From: Streptomyces koelreuteriae
GTDB lineage: Bacteria; Actinomycetota; Actinomycetes; Streptomycetales; Streptomycetaceae
Reading direction: 5' to 3'
Length of the DNA: 64,000 bases
Assembly (NCBI RefSeq): GCF_018604545.1
Contig: NZ_CP075896.1
Location: 434,001-498,000 of the forward strand
Each line of letters opens with the position of its first letter. The first letter of the stretch is position 1. Made by a program: the position numbers and the translations under genes. Under the pieces are notes generated by a model. That model saw only the letters and a list, made by a program, of their open reading frames with translations. It had not been told where the DNA came from and ran no database searches. Below are positions 15,220-23,985 of the stretch, piece by piece.

Positions 15220-15657
15220 ATGCTCGACACACAGGTGACCAAGGCGCCCCCTTCCCTGCTCTACATGGTCAAGCAGGTGGAGCTCGTCGTGCGCTCCCAC
15301 CTGGACGAGCTGGTCAGGCCTTCCGGAATCACCGCTCTTCAGTACACCGCGCTGACCGTCCTGGAGCGACACGACGGACTGTCGGCGGCCCAGCTGGCGC
15401 GCGACTCCTTCGTCACCGCGCAGTCCATCGCCGATCTGGTCCGCTCCCTGGAGGGCCGCGGGCTGGTGCGCCGGGAGCGCAATCCCCGCAACCGCCGGGA
15501 GCTGCTGATCCTGCTCACCGACGACGCCCGGGAGCTGCTCGCCCGGCACGCCGGGCCGGTCCGGGAGCTGGAGGAGCGGATGGTGCGCGACCTCACGGCA
15601 CACCAGACCGAGCAGTTCCGTCAGGCGCTCACCAAGGCCTGGCACGCCCTGTCGTAG
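15220..15657 (+). CDS. MarR-family transcriptional regulator
   Basis: A 145-residue winged-helix regulator. The DNA-binding core is LSAAQLARDSFVTAQSIADLVRSLEGRGLVRRERNPRNRRELLILLTDDARELL, with the wing at RNPRNRRE and dimerising helices at both ends. It is divergent from the aldehyde and alcohol dehydrogenase genes. MarR proteins usually repress until a phenolic or similar ligand binds, which fits an alcohol/aldehyde degradation pair. Confidence 0.92.
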   Translation: MLDTQVTKAPPSLLYMVKQVELVVRSHLDELVRPSGITALQYTALTVLERHDGLSAAQLARDSFVTAQSIADLVRSLEGRGLVRRERNPRNRRELLILLTDDARELLARHAGPVRELEERMVRDLTAHQTEQFRQALTKAWHALS

Positions 15658-15741
15658 CGGGGAGTGCACCCCGTCGCGGCCCGGAGCGCACGCCCGCGCA
15701 CTCCCCCGCGCGAACCTCGGCCAACTCGGCCGCAATTCAGA

Positions 15742-15751
15742 GACATATGTC
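15742..15751. promoter_or_regulatory. Short palindrome GACATATGTC
   Basis: A perfect 10-base palindrome 111 bases upstream of the STAS-protein start. It is short enough to arise by chance, but it is AT-rich in a GC-rich genome and lies in the only available promoter region. Confidence 0.25.
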
Positions 15752-15861
15752 AATCGAACATGCTCAAATTCACTCGTTGGAGGGTAACTTGCGGGACGGG
15801 GAACGGTGTTGAGCGCCGCACCCCCTTCCCACGCACGGAGCAAGCTGGAGGCGATCTCGTC

Positions 15862-16242
15862 GTGCGGCAGGAACCTGCACCGCTCACCCGGCATCTGCGC
15901 GTCCGCCAGGAACGCGGTCACACCGTGCTGGAGTTCCGCGGCGAGATCGACCTCGCCGCGGCCACGGAGATCGCCCCGCACCTGGACCGCGAGACGAACC
16001 GCCGCGCCGCCCGGGTCGTGATCGACCTCAGCCGGATCGAGTTCTTCGACTGCTCAGGGCTCCGGTTGCTGTACCGGGCCAGGAGCCGGGTCCTCGACCG
16101 GGACGGGCACCTGCTCCTCGTCTGCGCCCACCCGCTGACCCTGCGGGTGCTGCGCCTCACCGGCCTGTCCCGGCTGCTGCCGCCGCAGCCGACGCTGGAC
16201 GCCGCACTGGAACAGCCGGAGGCCACGTCCGGCTCGGTGTGA
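15862..16242 (+). CDS. STAS-domain anti-sigma factor antagonist
   Basis: The protein is 126 residues from GTG 15862, chosen because GGAGG lies 10 bases upstream; ATG 15760 in the same frame would add 34 residues outside the domain. It is a single STAS domain with the phosphorylation site region FFDCSGLRLL, where the serine is the usual target of an anti-sigma kinase. Such proteins free sigma-B-like factors in Streptomyces by binding the kinase. No kinase or sigma gene is adjacent, so its partner is unknown. Confidence 0.85.
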   Translation: MRQEPAPLTRHLRVRQERGHTVLEFRGEIDLAAATEIAPHLDRETNRRAARVVIDLSRIEFFDCSGLRLLYRARSRVLDRDGHLLLVCAHPLTLRVLRLTGLSRLLPPQPTLDAALEQPEATSGSV

Positions 16243-16352
16243 CACGCCCCGAATGCGCCCTTCGCGCTTCCGCGGAAGTCCTTCCCTCTTCAACCGGCCG
16301 GTCTGGCAGGGGATGTGGCGGGCATCCGGACAGTAGGAAGGAGGGCCGTCGC

Positions 16353-17015
16353 ATGACGACTCCCGTCAAGCGCCTCCCCAGGCGCATGCCCGGCTGGGCC
16401 AAGGTGGTGGGCGCGCTCGTCCTGGTGCTCATCGTGTTCTTCGCCGGGATCCGGCTCAGTGTGATCCCGGGCCTGAAGGACCTGTTCGGCACCGACACCC
16501 ACGACCGGTCCGGCCCCGCGCTGCTGAAGTCCATCCAGGACATCAGCCGTTACGACGCCGCCTCCGGCAACTTCCAGGTCGTCGTGGACCTGGAGAAGGA
16601 CGCCAGGTTCCTGCCCGACGCGATCCGCGGCACCCGCACCCTGTACGTCGGCGCGGGCACCGTCGACGCCTACGTCGACCTGGGCAAGGTCGGCGAGAAC
16701 GACGTGAAGGTCAACGGCGACCGCACGTCCGCCACGCTCCGGCTGCCGCACGCGCGATTGGGCAAGCCGGCCCTCGACCCCGACCGCTCCTACGCCGTCT
16801 CCAAGCAGCGCGGCCTCTTCGACCGCCTCGGCGACCTCTTCTCGGACAATCCCAACGGTGAGCAGGCCGTGCAGAAACTCGCGGTACGGCACATCGGCGA
16901 CGCGGCGAAGGAGAGCGAGCTGACCGCACGCGCCGAGAAGAACGCCACCGGCATGCTCGAAGGTCTGCTGCGCTCCCTGGGCTTCAAGGAGGTGCGCGTG
17001 TCGTACGGGAACTGA
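16353..17015 (+). CDS. DUF4230-type single-pass membrane protein
   Basis: The protein is 220 residues from ATG 16353, with AGGAAGGAG upstream. A basic N-terminus and one membrane segment (VVGALVLVLIVFFAGIRL) precede an outside domain of about 180 residues. The pattern of SIQDISRYDAASGNFQVVVDLEK followed by VDLGKVGENDVKVNGDRTSATLRLP is typical of DUF4230 proteins. Their function is not established. It is probably monocistronic. Confidence 0.8.
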   Translation: MTTPVKRLPRRMPGWAKVVGALVLVLIVFFAGIRLSVIPGLKDLFGTDTHDRSGPALLKSIQDISRYDAASGNFQVVVDLEKDARFLPDAIRGTRTLYVGAGTVDAYVDLGKVGENDVKVNGDRTSATLRLPHARLGKPALDPDRSYAVSKQRGLFDRLGDLFSDNPNGEQAVQKLAVRHIGDAAKESELTARAEKNATGMLEGLLRSLGFKEVRVSYGN

Positions 17016-17122
17016 CCCGGCCGGCGAGCACCTCGGACAGGGCGGAGTGCCCCGGCGGAACGCGGGCAACAGTGGCTGGGAACGCCCCCCGGCGGCATCG
17101 TCACCGCGCCCGTGGGTAACCG

Positions 17123-17137
17123 CCCTGTCACACAGGG
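17123..17137. promoter_or_regulatory. Inverted repeat CCCTGT-CAC-ACAGGG upstream of the VanZ gene
   Basis: Perfect 6-bp arms, 23 bases before the VanZ-family start codon. It could be an operator or part of the 5' leader. No regulator is adjacent. Confidence 0.35.
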
Positions 17138-17159
17138 AAGTTGAAGTCTGGAGGACCGT

Positions 17160-17705
17160 ATGGCCAGTGCAGCCTCACGTCCCCGTACCGTCGGGTCCGG
17201 GAGCGAGCGACGCCCACTCCCCCTGCCCGTCCGGCTGCTGGCGATGCTGTGCGCCTTCACGTTCATGGTCGCCTTCGCCGTGGTGCTGGCGCGGCTGACC
17301 CTGCAGCCCTCGCCCGCCTCGGAGGCACTGACCCACACCAACCTGCGACCCGGCGACTCGCTGAAGGCCTATCTCGACCAGCCGGAACTGCGGGACGCCT
17401 TCCGCCAGATCGGCGGCAACATCCTGCTCGGCGTCCCCTTCGGCATCCTCGTGCCCGTCGTCGCGCCCCGCACCCGCGGCATTCTGCGCGTCCTGCTGAT
17501 GACCGCGATCGTGATGCTGCTGGTGGAGTTCGCCCAGGGCGCCCTGGTCACCGGCCGCGCCTTCGACATCGACGACGTCATCCTCAACACGTCGGGCGCG
17601 CTGATCGGCTATCTGCTCCTCGGCCGCCGCCTGAGCCGGGCGGTCCACGCGCGCAGGCCCCGGCGCGGCCGGGCGGAGCGGAAGCCGTCGGCCGAGAAGG
17701 CCTAG
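17160..17705 (+). CDS. VanZ-family membrane protein
   Basis: The protein is 181 residues from ATG 17160, with GGAGG a few bases upstream. It has four hydrophobic helices; the conserved NILLGVPFGILVPV loop and the VEFAQ...GRAFDIDDVILNTSGALIGY motif are characteristic of VanZ-like proteins. VanZ itself gives low-level teicoplanin resistance, but most chromosomal members have no known role. Its stop overlaps the stop of the facing small gene by 3 bases (a shared CTAG). Confidence 0.9.
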   Translation: MASAASRPRTVGSGSERRPLPLPVRLLAMLCAFTFMVAFAVVLARLTLQPSPASEALTHTNLRPGDSLKAYLDQPELRDAFRQIGGNILLGVPFGILVPVVAPRTRGILRVLLMTAIVMLLVEFAQGALVTGRAFDIDDVILNTSGALIGYLLLGRRLSRAVHARRPRRGRAERKPSAEKA

Positions 17706-17938
17706 CGCGGCGTCCAGGTGTACTTGTCTCCGCCCACCCAGCGGACCACGTCCGGATCGTCCATGTCGTGGACCGTGATGCCGAACGCGGCCGCCGCCGC
17801 CAGTACGTCGGTGGCGGCCTTGGCCTCCCCGACCACCTGGCCGTCGATCTCCACGATCCGGAACGGCGGTGTGCCCGGCTGCACCCCGAGCACCAGGATC
17901 CGCGGGTGGGATATGTACGGGCTCGCGCTTTCGGTCAT
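17702..17938 (-). CDS. Small conserved-type protein of unknown function
   Basis: A 78-residue soluble protein starting MTESASPYISHPRI and ending DKYTWTPR. It mixes short strands (RILVLGV, FRIVEIDGQVVGEA) with an Ala-rich helix, which suggests a compact alpha/beta fold. I do not recognise a family. It converges on the VanZ gene and has its own short promoter region before the PHP-protein gene. Confidence 0.65.
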   Translation of the reverse strand: MTESASPYISHPRILVLGVQPGTPPFRIVEIDGQVVGEAKAATDVLAAAAAFGITVHDMDDPDVVRWVGGDKYTWTPR

Positions 17939-18031
17939 GCATCGAGGGTAGAGCGCAACCGGCGAGGGCGCGGGGTTCAGTCCGTCGTGCGGTCCGCCGG
18001 GCGCTGGGCAACCCTTGAGGTGGAGGTGGCG

Positions 18032-19072
18032 ATGGATCCCGTCAAGGCACTGGACCGGATCGCCTTCCTGCTGGAGCGGTCCCTGGCACCGACGTACCGC
18101 GTGCGCGCCTTCCGTACGGCGGCCCGGGTGCTGAAGGAGCTGGGCGACGAGGAGGTCCGCCGGCGGGCGGCGGACGGTTCGCTGGAGTCGCTCAAGGGCG
18201 TCGGCCCGAAGACCGCGCAGGTGGTGCGGGAGGCGCTGGCCGGTGAGGAGCCCGGCTATCTGCGCACGCTGGAGGGCGAGGACGCGGAGCGGCCCGCCGT
18301 GCGGGGCGGCGAGCGGCTGCGGGAGCTGCTGCGCGGCGACTGCCATCTGCATTCCGACTGGTCGGACGGCGGCAGCCCGATCGAGGAGATGGGCCGGGCC
18401 GCGGCGGCGCTGGGCCACGAGTGGGCGGCGCTGACCGATCATTCGCCGCGGCTGACGGTGGCGCGTGGTCTCACGGCCGAGCGGCTGCGCGAGCAGCTGG
18501 ACGTGGTCGCGGAGCTGAACGAGACCTGGGCGCCCTTCCGGCTGCTGACCGGCATCGAGTGCGACATCCTCGAGGACGGCTCCCTCGACCAGGAGCCGGA
18601 GCTGCTGGACCGGCTCGACGTCGTGGTGGTGTCGGTGCACTCCAAGCTGCGGATGGACGCCCGGTCGATGACCCGGCGGATGGTGGCCGCCGTCCGTGAC
18701 CCGCACTCCGACGTGCTCGGGCACTGCACGGGGCGGCTGGTGAGCGGGCGGGGGCGGCCCGAGTCGGAGTTCGACGCGGACGAGGTGTTCACGGCGTGCG
18801 CGGAGACCGGGACGGCCCTGGAGATCAACAGCAGGCCGGAGCGGCTCGACCCGCCGCGGCGGCTGCTGCGCCGGGCCGTGGACGCGGGGGTGCTGTTCTC
18901 CGTCGACACCGACGCGCACGCGCCGGGGCAGCTGGACTGGCAGATCAACGGGTGCGCGCGGGCGGAGGAGTGCGGGGTGCCGCCGGAGCGTGTGGTGACG
19001 ACGTGGTCCCTTCCTGAGTTGCTGGCCTGGACCCGTGAGCGGCGGGTGCCGTCCGGAGTGGCGGGCGGCTGA
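18032..19072 (+). CDS. PHP-domain phosphoesterase with HhH region (PolX C-half-like)
   Basis: The protein is 346 residues from ATG 18032, with GGAGGTGG upstream. Residues 1-80 form a helix-hairpin-helix region (SLESLKGVGPKTAQVVREAL); residues 105-340 form a PHP domain with metal ligands in DCHLHSDWSDGG, LTDHS, the GIECDIL strand and DTDAHAP. The order resembles the N-terminal helical part and C-terminal PHP part of bacterial PolX with the central nucleotidyl-transferase missing. It probably acts as a metal-dependent phosphatase or nuclease. Confidence 0.88.
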   Translation: MDPVKALDRIAFLLERSLAPTYRVRAFRTAARVLKELGDEEVRRRAADGSLESLKGVGPKTAQVVREALAGEEPGYLRTLEGEDAERPAVRGGERLRELLRGDCHLHSDWSDGGSPIEEMGRAAAALGHEWAALTDHSPRLTVARGLTAERLREQLDVVAELNETWAPFRLLTGIECDILEDGSLDQEPELLDRLDVVVVSVHSKLRMDARSMTRRMVAAVRDPHSDVLGHCTGRLVSGRGRPESEFDADEVFTACAETGTALEINSRPERLDPPRRLLRRAVDAGVLFSVDTDAHAPGQLDWQINGCARAEECGVPPERVVTTWSLPELLAWTRERRVPSGVAGG

Positions 19073-19112
19073 GGTGGTACCCGGGCCGGCCGGAGAGGAA
19101 GGGACCGCACCC

Positions 19113-19778
19113 ATGGACAGCGCCGAACGGGCGGCCGTGTTCGATGTCGACGGCACGCTGGTCGACACCAACCATCTGCACGTCGTGGCGTGGTGGGAGG
19201 CGTTGCGGCAGGCGGGCCACCAGGTGCCCATGCACGCCGTTCACCGGGCCGTGGGCCTGCCCTCCACCGACCTCGTCGCCCACCTGCTGGGCGACAGCCG
19301 CGACCAGGGCCAAGACGCCGGCATCAGCGCGGCCCACAAGGCGCTCTACGGGCAGTACGTCGACCGGCTGCCCGCGCTGCCGGGGGCCGGGCCGCTGCTG
19401 CGCCGGCTGCACCGGGAGGGCTGGGCGGTGGTGCTGGCCACCTCGGCGGGCGGCGCCGAACTGAGCGCGCTGCGCCGGGCCGTCGACGCGGACGACGCCA
19501 TCACCGCCACGGCGAGCGCCGACGACGTCGACGAGGGCAAGCCGTCCCCCGAGCCGGTCGAGCACGCGCTGGAGCTGGCCGGGGTGCATGCCGAGCGGGC
19601 GGTCTTCGTCGGCGACACGGTGTGGGACATGCTCGCGGGCAGCCGCGCCGGGGTGCGCTGTGTGGGCCTGCTGTGCGGCGGCATCCCGCGCGCCGACCTG
19701 GAGGAGTCCGGCGCCGCCGCGGTCTACGCCGACCCGGCGCATCTGCTGTCCGCCCTCCGCGACAGTCCCCTGGCATGA
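19113..19778 (+). CDS. HAD-superfamily hydrolase
   Basis: The protein is 221 residues from ATG 19113, with AGAGGAAGG upstream. Motif I is FDVDGTLVDT, motif II ATSAGG, motif III the Lys in DEGKPSPEP, and motif IV VFVGDTVWDM. A helical cap sits between motifs I and II. It is of the phosphoglycolate phosphatase/beta-phosphoglucomutase-like subclass. The substrate cannot be assigned. It follows the PHP gene by 40 bases in the same direction and may be co-transcribed. Confidence 0.88.
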   Translation: MDSAERAAVFDVDGTLVDTNHLHVVAWWEALRQAGHQVPMHAVHRAVGLPSTDLVAHLLGDSRDQGQDAGISAAHKALYGQYVDRLPALPGAGPLLRRLHREGWAVVLATSAGGAELSALRRAVDADDAITATASADDVDEGKPSPEPVEHALELAGVHAERAVFVGDTVWDMLAGSRAGVRCVGLLCGGIPRADLEESGAAAVYADPAHLLSALRDSPLA

Positions 19779-19829
19779 GGCCGGCATGAGGCGACGTGAG
19801 ACCGCCGCTCACGCGGATACCCGCAGCGC

Positions 19830-21125
19830 ATGACGCGCGTGAGGAGTGCGGTGCGGCGGGCCGGGGTGTCTCTGCCCTTCCGCCGGGGGAAGGACGCGGG
19901 CACCCCGGCCGATGAGGGCCAGGGAGAGATCCGCGCGCTGGAGCAGGGGGTCCGCGGTGCGCGGCCCCTGGACGCGGTGGGGCGGGAGAGCCGGGCCGCC
20001 TGGGACGCCCTGCGCGCGGCCTGGAAGGGGCCCGGGCGGGAACGCGATCTGGTCGTCCAGTCGCTGAAGGCCGCCGCGGCCGCGGTGCTGGCGTGGCTGG
20101 TGGGCGGCGTATGGATGGGAGACCCGCTGGCGCTGATGGCGCCCTGGGTGGCCCTGGTGCTGGTGCAGGCGACCGTCTACAGCTCGCTGGTGCAGGGCGC
20201 GCGGCAGTTCGGGGCGATCTGCGTCGGCACCGTGCTGGCCTCGGCCGCACTGGCGCTCACCGGTGACACGACGGGCGCGCTGGCCCTGTCCGTCCCGGTG
20301 CTGATGCTGCTCGCGAACTGGTCCCGCTTCGGCGACCAGGGCATCTACGCGGCGACCACCGCCCTGTTCACCCTCACCGCGGGCTCCGTGAGCATGTCCG
20401 GCGTCGGGCACCGGGTGGGGCAGGCGGCGCTGGGCGCCGTCATCGGCCTCGCGGTCAACGCGCTCGTCCTGCCGCCGGTCCATCTGCGGGACGTACGGGA
20501 GAACCTGGCGGGCCTCGCCCGGGAGGCGGGCGACGTCCTGCGCACCGTCGCCGCCGATCTGCGCGAGGGCGAGTGGGACGCGGGGACCGCGGCCGGCTGG
20601 CTCAGCGCGTCGTCCCGGCTGGACAACCGCCTGGAGGCGCTGCGCTCGGCACGCCGGTGGAGCCAGGAGAGTCTGCGCCTGACCTACGGCCCGTTGCGGC
20701 GCCTGCACCGCGTGCCGCACGGGGGCGCGCTGCCGCCGGTGGACGAGGACGAGCGGTTCGGCCGCGTCACCGGGCACGTCACCGCGCTGACCCGGGCCCT
20801 GGCGGTGTCGGTGGACGACAGCCGGACGCCCGCCCCGCCCGAGGGCCCGGCCCTCCAGGCGTACGCGCGTCTGCTGGATCTGATCGGGGAGGCCTGCCAC
20901 ACCGAGGCGGACAGTCTGCTCGACGGCAGTGTGCGGCCCCGTCCGGACGAGGAGACCGAGGAGGCGATGCGGGAGCTGCACCAGGAGCTGCAGGAGAAGC
21001 TGCGCCGGCACGCCGGGGAGGGGGCCGCGCACACGGCGGTCCTGGGCACGCTGCTGCTCCAGGCGGAGAACCTGTGGGCCGAGACGATTCCCGCCGAGAC
21101 CGTCCCGGACGACCGGGGGCGGTGA
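19830..21125 (+). CDS. FUSC/aromatic-acid-exporter-family membrane protein (first of two)
   Basis: The protein has 431 residues. Six hydrophobic helices lie at about residues 72-210 (the sequence VVQSLKAAAAAVLAWLVGG opens the first), followed by a long soluble helical region of about 220 residues. This is the layout of FUSC-like and DUF939 proteins proposed to export aromatic acids. A second member of similar size lies at 29654; both share the post-membrane VxLPPVxL/LLAPPVWV turn. It lies 51 bases downstream of the HAD gene. Confidence 0.82.
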   Translation: MTRVRSAVRRAGVSLPFRRGKDAGTPADEGQGEIRALEQGVRGARPLDAVGRESRAAWDALRAAWKGPGRERDLVVQSLKAAAAAVLAWLVGGVWMGDPLALMAPWVALVLVQATVYSSLVQGARQFGAICVGTVLASAALALTGDTTGALALSVPVLMLLANWSRFGDQGIYAATTALFTLTAGSVSMSGVGHRVGQAALGAVIGLAVNALVLPPVHLRDVRENLAGLAREAGDVLRTVAADLREGEWDAGTAAGWLSASSRLDNRLEALRSARRWSQESLRLTYGPLRRLHRVPHGGALPPVDEDERFGRVTGHVTALTRALAVSVDDSRTPAPPEGPALQAYARLLDLIGEACHTEADSLLDGSVRPRPDEETEEAMRELHQELQEKLRRHAGEGAAHTAVLGTLLLQAENLWAETIPAETVPDDRGR

Positions 21126-21188
21126 CATCCGTGTGCCCCGGGTACTCGGTGACCGCTGGCGGAACCACGCGGCCGAGAGGAGCGGACG

Positions 21189-22217
21189 GTGAGCAGCAGA
21201 ACGGGCAAGAGGATCGTCGTCACGGGCGCCACCGGCAATGTGGGGACCAGCGTGGTGCGCCTGCTCTCCGAGGATCCGGACGTCGCCTCCGTGCTGGGCC
21301 TGGCCCGGCGGATCCCCGAGTGGTCGCCGCCGAAGACGGACTGGTCCGCGGTCGATCTGGCCTTCGCGGAGTCCGACCTGGTGGAGCGGTTCACGGGTGC
21401 CGACGCGGTCGTCCATCTGGCCTGGGCGTTCCAGCCGACGCACGATCCCGCGAAGACCTGGCGCACCAATGTGCTCGGCAGTATGCGGGTGTTCGAGGCG
21501 GTGGCCGCCGCGGGGGTGCCGGCGCTGGTGCACGCCTCGTCGGTCGGCGCGTACTCGCCGGGTCCCAAGGACCGGACGGTGGACGAGTCGTGGCCGACGC
21601 ACGGCTGGCCGGACGCCGCGTACTGCCGGGAGAAGGCCTATCTGGAGCGGGCGCTGGACACGTTCGAGCGTGATCATCCCGGGACGCGGGTGGTGCGGAT
21701 GCGGCCCGCCTTCCTCTTCCAGCGGGAGTCCGCGAGTGAGCAGCGCCGGATCTTCGGCGGGCGTTTCCTGCCGGGCCAGTCCGCGCGTCCGGAGCTGCTG
21801 CCGTTCCTGCCCGACATCGCGGGGCTGCGGGTGCAGGCGCTGCACACGGACGACGCGGCGCTCGCGTACCGGCTGGCGGTGCACTCCGAGGTCCGGGGCG
21901 CGTTCAACCTGGCGGCCGAGCCGACGGTCGACGCGGAGCTCCTGGGCAGGATGTTCGGTGCCCGCCCGGTGCGGCTGCCGCGCACGGCGGCCCGTTCGGC
22001 GCTCGCCGCCGCCTGGGGCCTGCGTCTGCTGCCCGCCTCGCCGCATCTGTTCGACGCGGTGCTGCGGCTGCCCCTGATGGACTGCGCACGGGCGCGCAGG
22101 GAGCTCGGCTGGCGGCCGGAGCACACGGCGCCGGAGGTGCTGGAGCAGTTTCTGCAGGGCCTCCAGCAGGGTGCGGGCGCGCCGACGGAACCGATGCGGG
22201 GACACAAGGTGGGCTGA
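21189..22217 (+). CDS. NAD-dependent epimerase/dehydratase (extended SDR)
   Basis: The protein is 342 residues from GTG 21189, with GAGAGGAGCGG upstream. The cofactor loop is VTGATGNVGTSVV and the catalytic pair is in YCREK. The substrate half includes ARPELLPFLPDIAGLRVQALHTDDAALAY, seen in atypical SDRs of actinobacteria that act on sugar nucleotides or unknown substrates. It is 63 bases after the FUSC gene and may belong to the same transcript. Confidence 0.85.
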   Translation: MSSRTGKRIVVTGATGNVGTSVVRLLSEDPDVASVLGLARRIPEWSPPKTDWSAVDLAFAESDLVERFTGADAVVHLAWAFQPTHDPAKTWRTNVLGSMRVFEAVAAAGVPALVHASSVGAYSPGPKDRTVDESWPTHGWPDAAYCREKAYLERALDTFERDHPGTRVVRMRPAFLFQRESASEQRRIFGGRFLPGQSARPELLPFLPDIAGLRVQALHTDDAALAYRLAVHSEVRGAFNLAAEPTVDAELLGRMFGARPVRLPRTAARSALAAAWGLRLLPASPHLFDAVLRLPLMDCARARRELGWRPEHTAPEVLEQFLQGLQQGAGAPTEPMRGHKVG

Positions 22218-22269
22218 CCTGGGGCCACGCCGTCTCCCACGCCCCGCCTTCTCCCGCACCCCGCACATG

Positions 22270-22314
22270 GCCGATGGCCGCGGCCGGCCCCCACGGTCGG
22301 CTGCGGCCATCGGC
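22270..22314. terminator. Long bidirectional hairpin terminator
   Basis: The arms GCCGATGGCCGC and GCGGCCATCGGC pair over 12 bp and continue for 4 more after one wobble, with a loop of about 11 bases. It lies between the epimerase stop (22217) and the stop of the facing small acidic gene (22338). Confidence 0.75.
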
Positions 22315-22337
22315 GTCCGAGGGCGCTCCGGGGCGGC

Positions 22338-22613
22338 TCAGTCGGCGGGCTCGTCCGGCACCGGGTGCTCGGGGTGCACCGTCCCCCGTTGCGGCGCCTC
22401 CCCCTGCCGGCCCGTCCCCGCCTCGTCCGTGCCGGGGACGTCGTCGGCGGGCTCGTCGGCGCCGTCCTTGCCGTTCTTCTCGTCCTCGCCGGTGCCCGTG
22501 AAGCGCGAGGCGACCTCCCACGGGTCCTCGCCGGTGTCGGCCTGCTGGTCCGGCATGTCCCGCGGGACGGGCTCACCGTTCTCGCCGGGTCCTTCGAGGC
22601 GGTGGTCGGTCAC
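22338..22613 (-). CDS. Small acidic, disordered protein of unknown function
   Basis: The protein is 91 residues from GTG 22613, chosen because AAAGGAG lies 6 bases upstream. It is rich in Asp, Glu, Gly and Pro (GTGEDEKNGKDGADEPADDV), with no predicted fold, signal or membrane segment. Similar short acidic proteins are common in Streptomyces, and their functions are unknown. It lies downstream of the ROK gene on the same strand, 60 bases after it. Confidence 0.55.
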   Translation of the reverse strand: MTDHRLEGPGENGEPVPRDMPDQQADTGEDPWEVASRFTGTGEDEKNGKDGADEPADDVPGTDEAGTGRQGEAPQRGTVHPEHPVPDEPAD

Positions 22614-22673
22614 GACATACTCCTTTCGTGGTCCGGGCGTCACGCGAGTACCTCCGCCGTGACCTGCGAAACC

Positions 22674-23963
22674 TCAGCGTGGTGCCCGCTCCCGCAGCGC
22701 CGTGTGCCAGGCGGGGAGCGGAGGCTCCGGTGCGGGATGGGGACGCCGTCCGCCATGTGCGAAGAAGTCGGCGAGCGGCAGGATCGCGGCACCGACCGTG
22801 ACCGCGTCGGGCCCGAGCCGGCCCAGTCCGACGGTCACCTTCCCGGCCGGGTGGCGCAGCGCGTACGCCAGGGCGTGGCGGCGTACGGCGGGCAGGAAGC
22901 GGGCGCCGAGGGCCAGGCCCGCCCAGCCGCCGATGAGGACGCGCTCGGGCTGGAAGAGGTTGATCAGGCCGGAGAGACCGGCGCCCAGGTACTCGGCGGT
23001 CTCCTCCAGGACGGCCAGCGCGACCGGGTCGGCCTCGCCGTCCCCGGGCGGGTACGCGGCGGCGAGCATCGCGGTGAGCGCGGACTCCTCGTCGGTGCCG
23101 TCCGGGACGCGGCCGCCCTTCTCACGCCAGCGGGCGAGCAGCGACTCGGCGCCCGCGTAGGCCTCCAGGCAGCCGAGCGCCCCGCAGCGGCAGCGACGGC
23201 CCCGGACCCGGACGGTCAGGTGCCCCCATTCGACGGCCCTGCCCTGCTCCGCCTCGGGGGTGACGAGGCTCGCGCCGACGCCGGAGCCGAAGAGGACCAC
23301 CACGGCGTTGCGCGCGCCGCGTCCGGCGCCGAACCACATCTCGGCCTGGCCCAGCGTCTTGGCGCCGTTGTCGATGAAGTACGGGACGGTGTCCGGCAGC
23401 GGGGTCCCGGTGCGGAGCAGGGCCTCCAGCGGGACGGCGTCCCAGCCGATGGTCTGCCCGTGCACGAGCGCGCCGCCGTCGGGCGTGCGCTCGACGATGC
23501 CGGGGACGCCGATGCCGACGCCTAGGAGCCGTTCGGGCGCGAGGCCGGCGGTGTCGAGGACCTCGGCGATGCCCTGGCGGATGTGGGCGGCGACGACCTC
23601 GACCTCGTACCGCCCGCCGGCGAGCGGGCGCTCGACGCGGGCCAGTTCCGTGAGGGTGAGGTCGAACAGTTCGACACGCACCCGGGTCTCGCCGACGTCG
23701 ACGCCGATCATGTGGCCGCTGCCGGGCGCGACGCGCAGCAGGGTGCGGGGGCGGCCGCCGTCGGAGTCGACACTGCCGGCCTCCTCGACCAGTCCGTCGG
23801 CGAGCAGGTCGGCGACGACGTTGCTGACGGAGCCGGAGCTCAGTCCGGTCGCCGGGCCGAGCGCGAAGCGGCTGAGCGGGCCGTCGAAGTAGAGCCGTTG
23901 CAGCACGGCCGTGCGGTTGGCCCGCCTGAGATCGCGTACCGTGCGCCCGTTGCGCCCCGCCAT
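22674..23963 (-). CDS. ROK-family transcriptional regulator/sugar kinase
   Basis: The protein has 429 residues. The N-terminal winged helix (LSRFALGPATGLSSGSVSNVVADLLADGLVEEAG) is followed by a ROK kinase-like domain with the ATP-binding loop IGVDVGETRVRVELFD, GIGVPGIV, and the zinc motif C-R-C-G-A-L-G-C-L-E. Both parts being present indicates an NagC/Mlc/XylR-type regulator responding to a sugar or sugar phosphate. No sugar operon is adjacent, so the target is unknown. It is followed closely by the small acidic gene and lies downstream of the APH gene. Confidence 0.9.
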   Translation of the reverse strand: MAGRNGRTVRDLRRANRTAVLQRLYFDGPLSRFALGPATGLSSGSVSNVVADLLADGLVEEAGSVDSDGGRPRTLLRVAPGSGHMIGVDVGETRVRVELFDLTLTELARVERPLAGGRYEVEVVAAHIRQGIAEVLDTAGLAPERLLGVGIGVPGIVERTPDGGALVHGQTIGWDAVPLEALLRTGTPLPDTVPYFIDNGAKTLGQAEMWFGAGRGARNAVVVLFGSGVGASLVTPEAEQGRAVEWGHLTVRVRGRRCRCGALGCLEAYAGAESLLARWREKGGRVPDGTDEESALTAMLAAAYPPGDGEADPVALAVLEETAEYLGAGLSGLINLFQPERVLIGGWAGLALGARFLPAVRRHALAYALRHPAGKVTVGLGRLGPDAVTVGAAILPLADFFAHGGRRPHPAPEPPLPAWHTALRERAPR

Positions 23964-23985
23964 GTGGTTCCTTCCGCCCCTTGTT

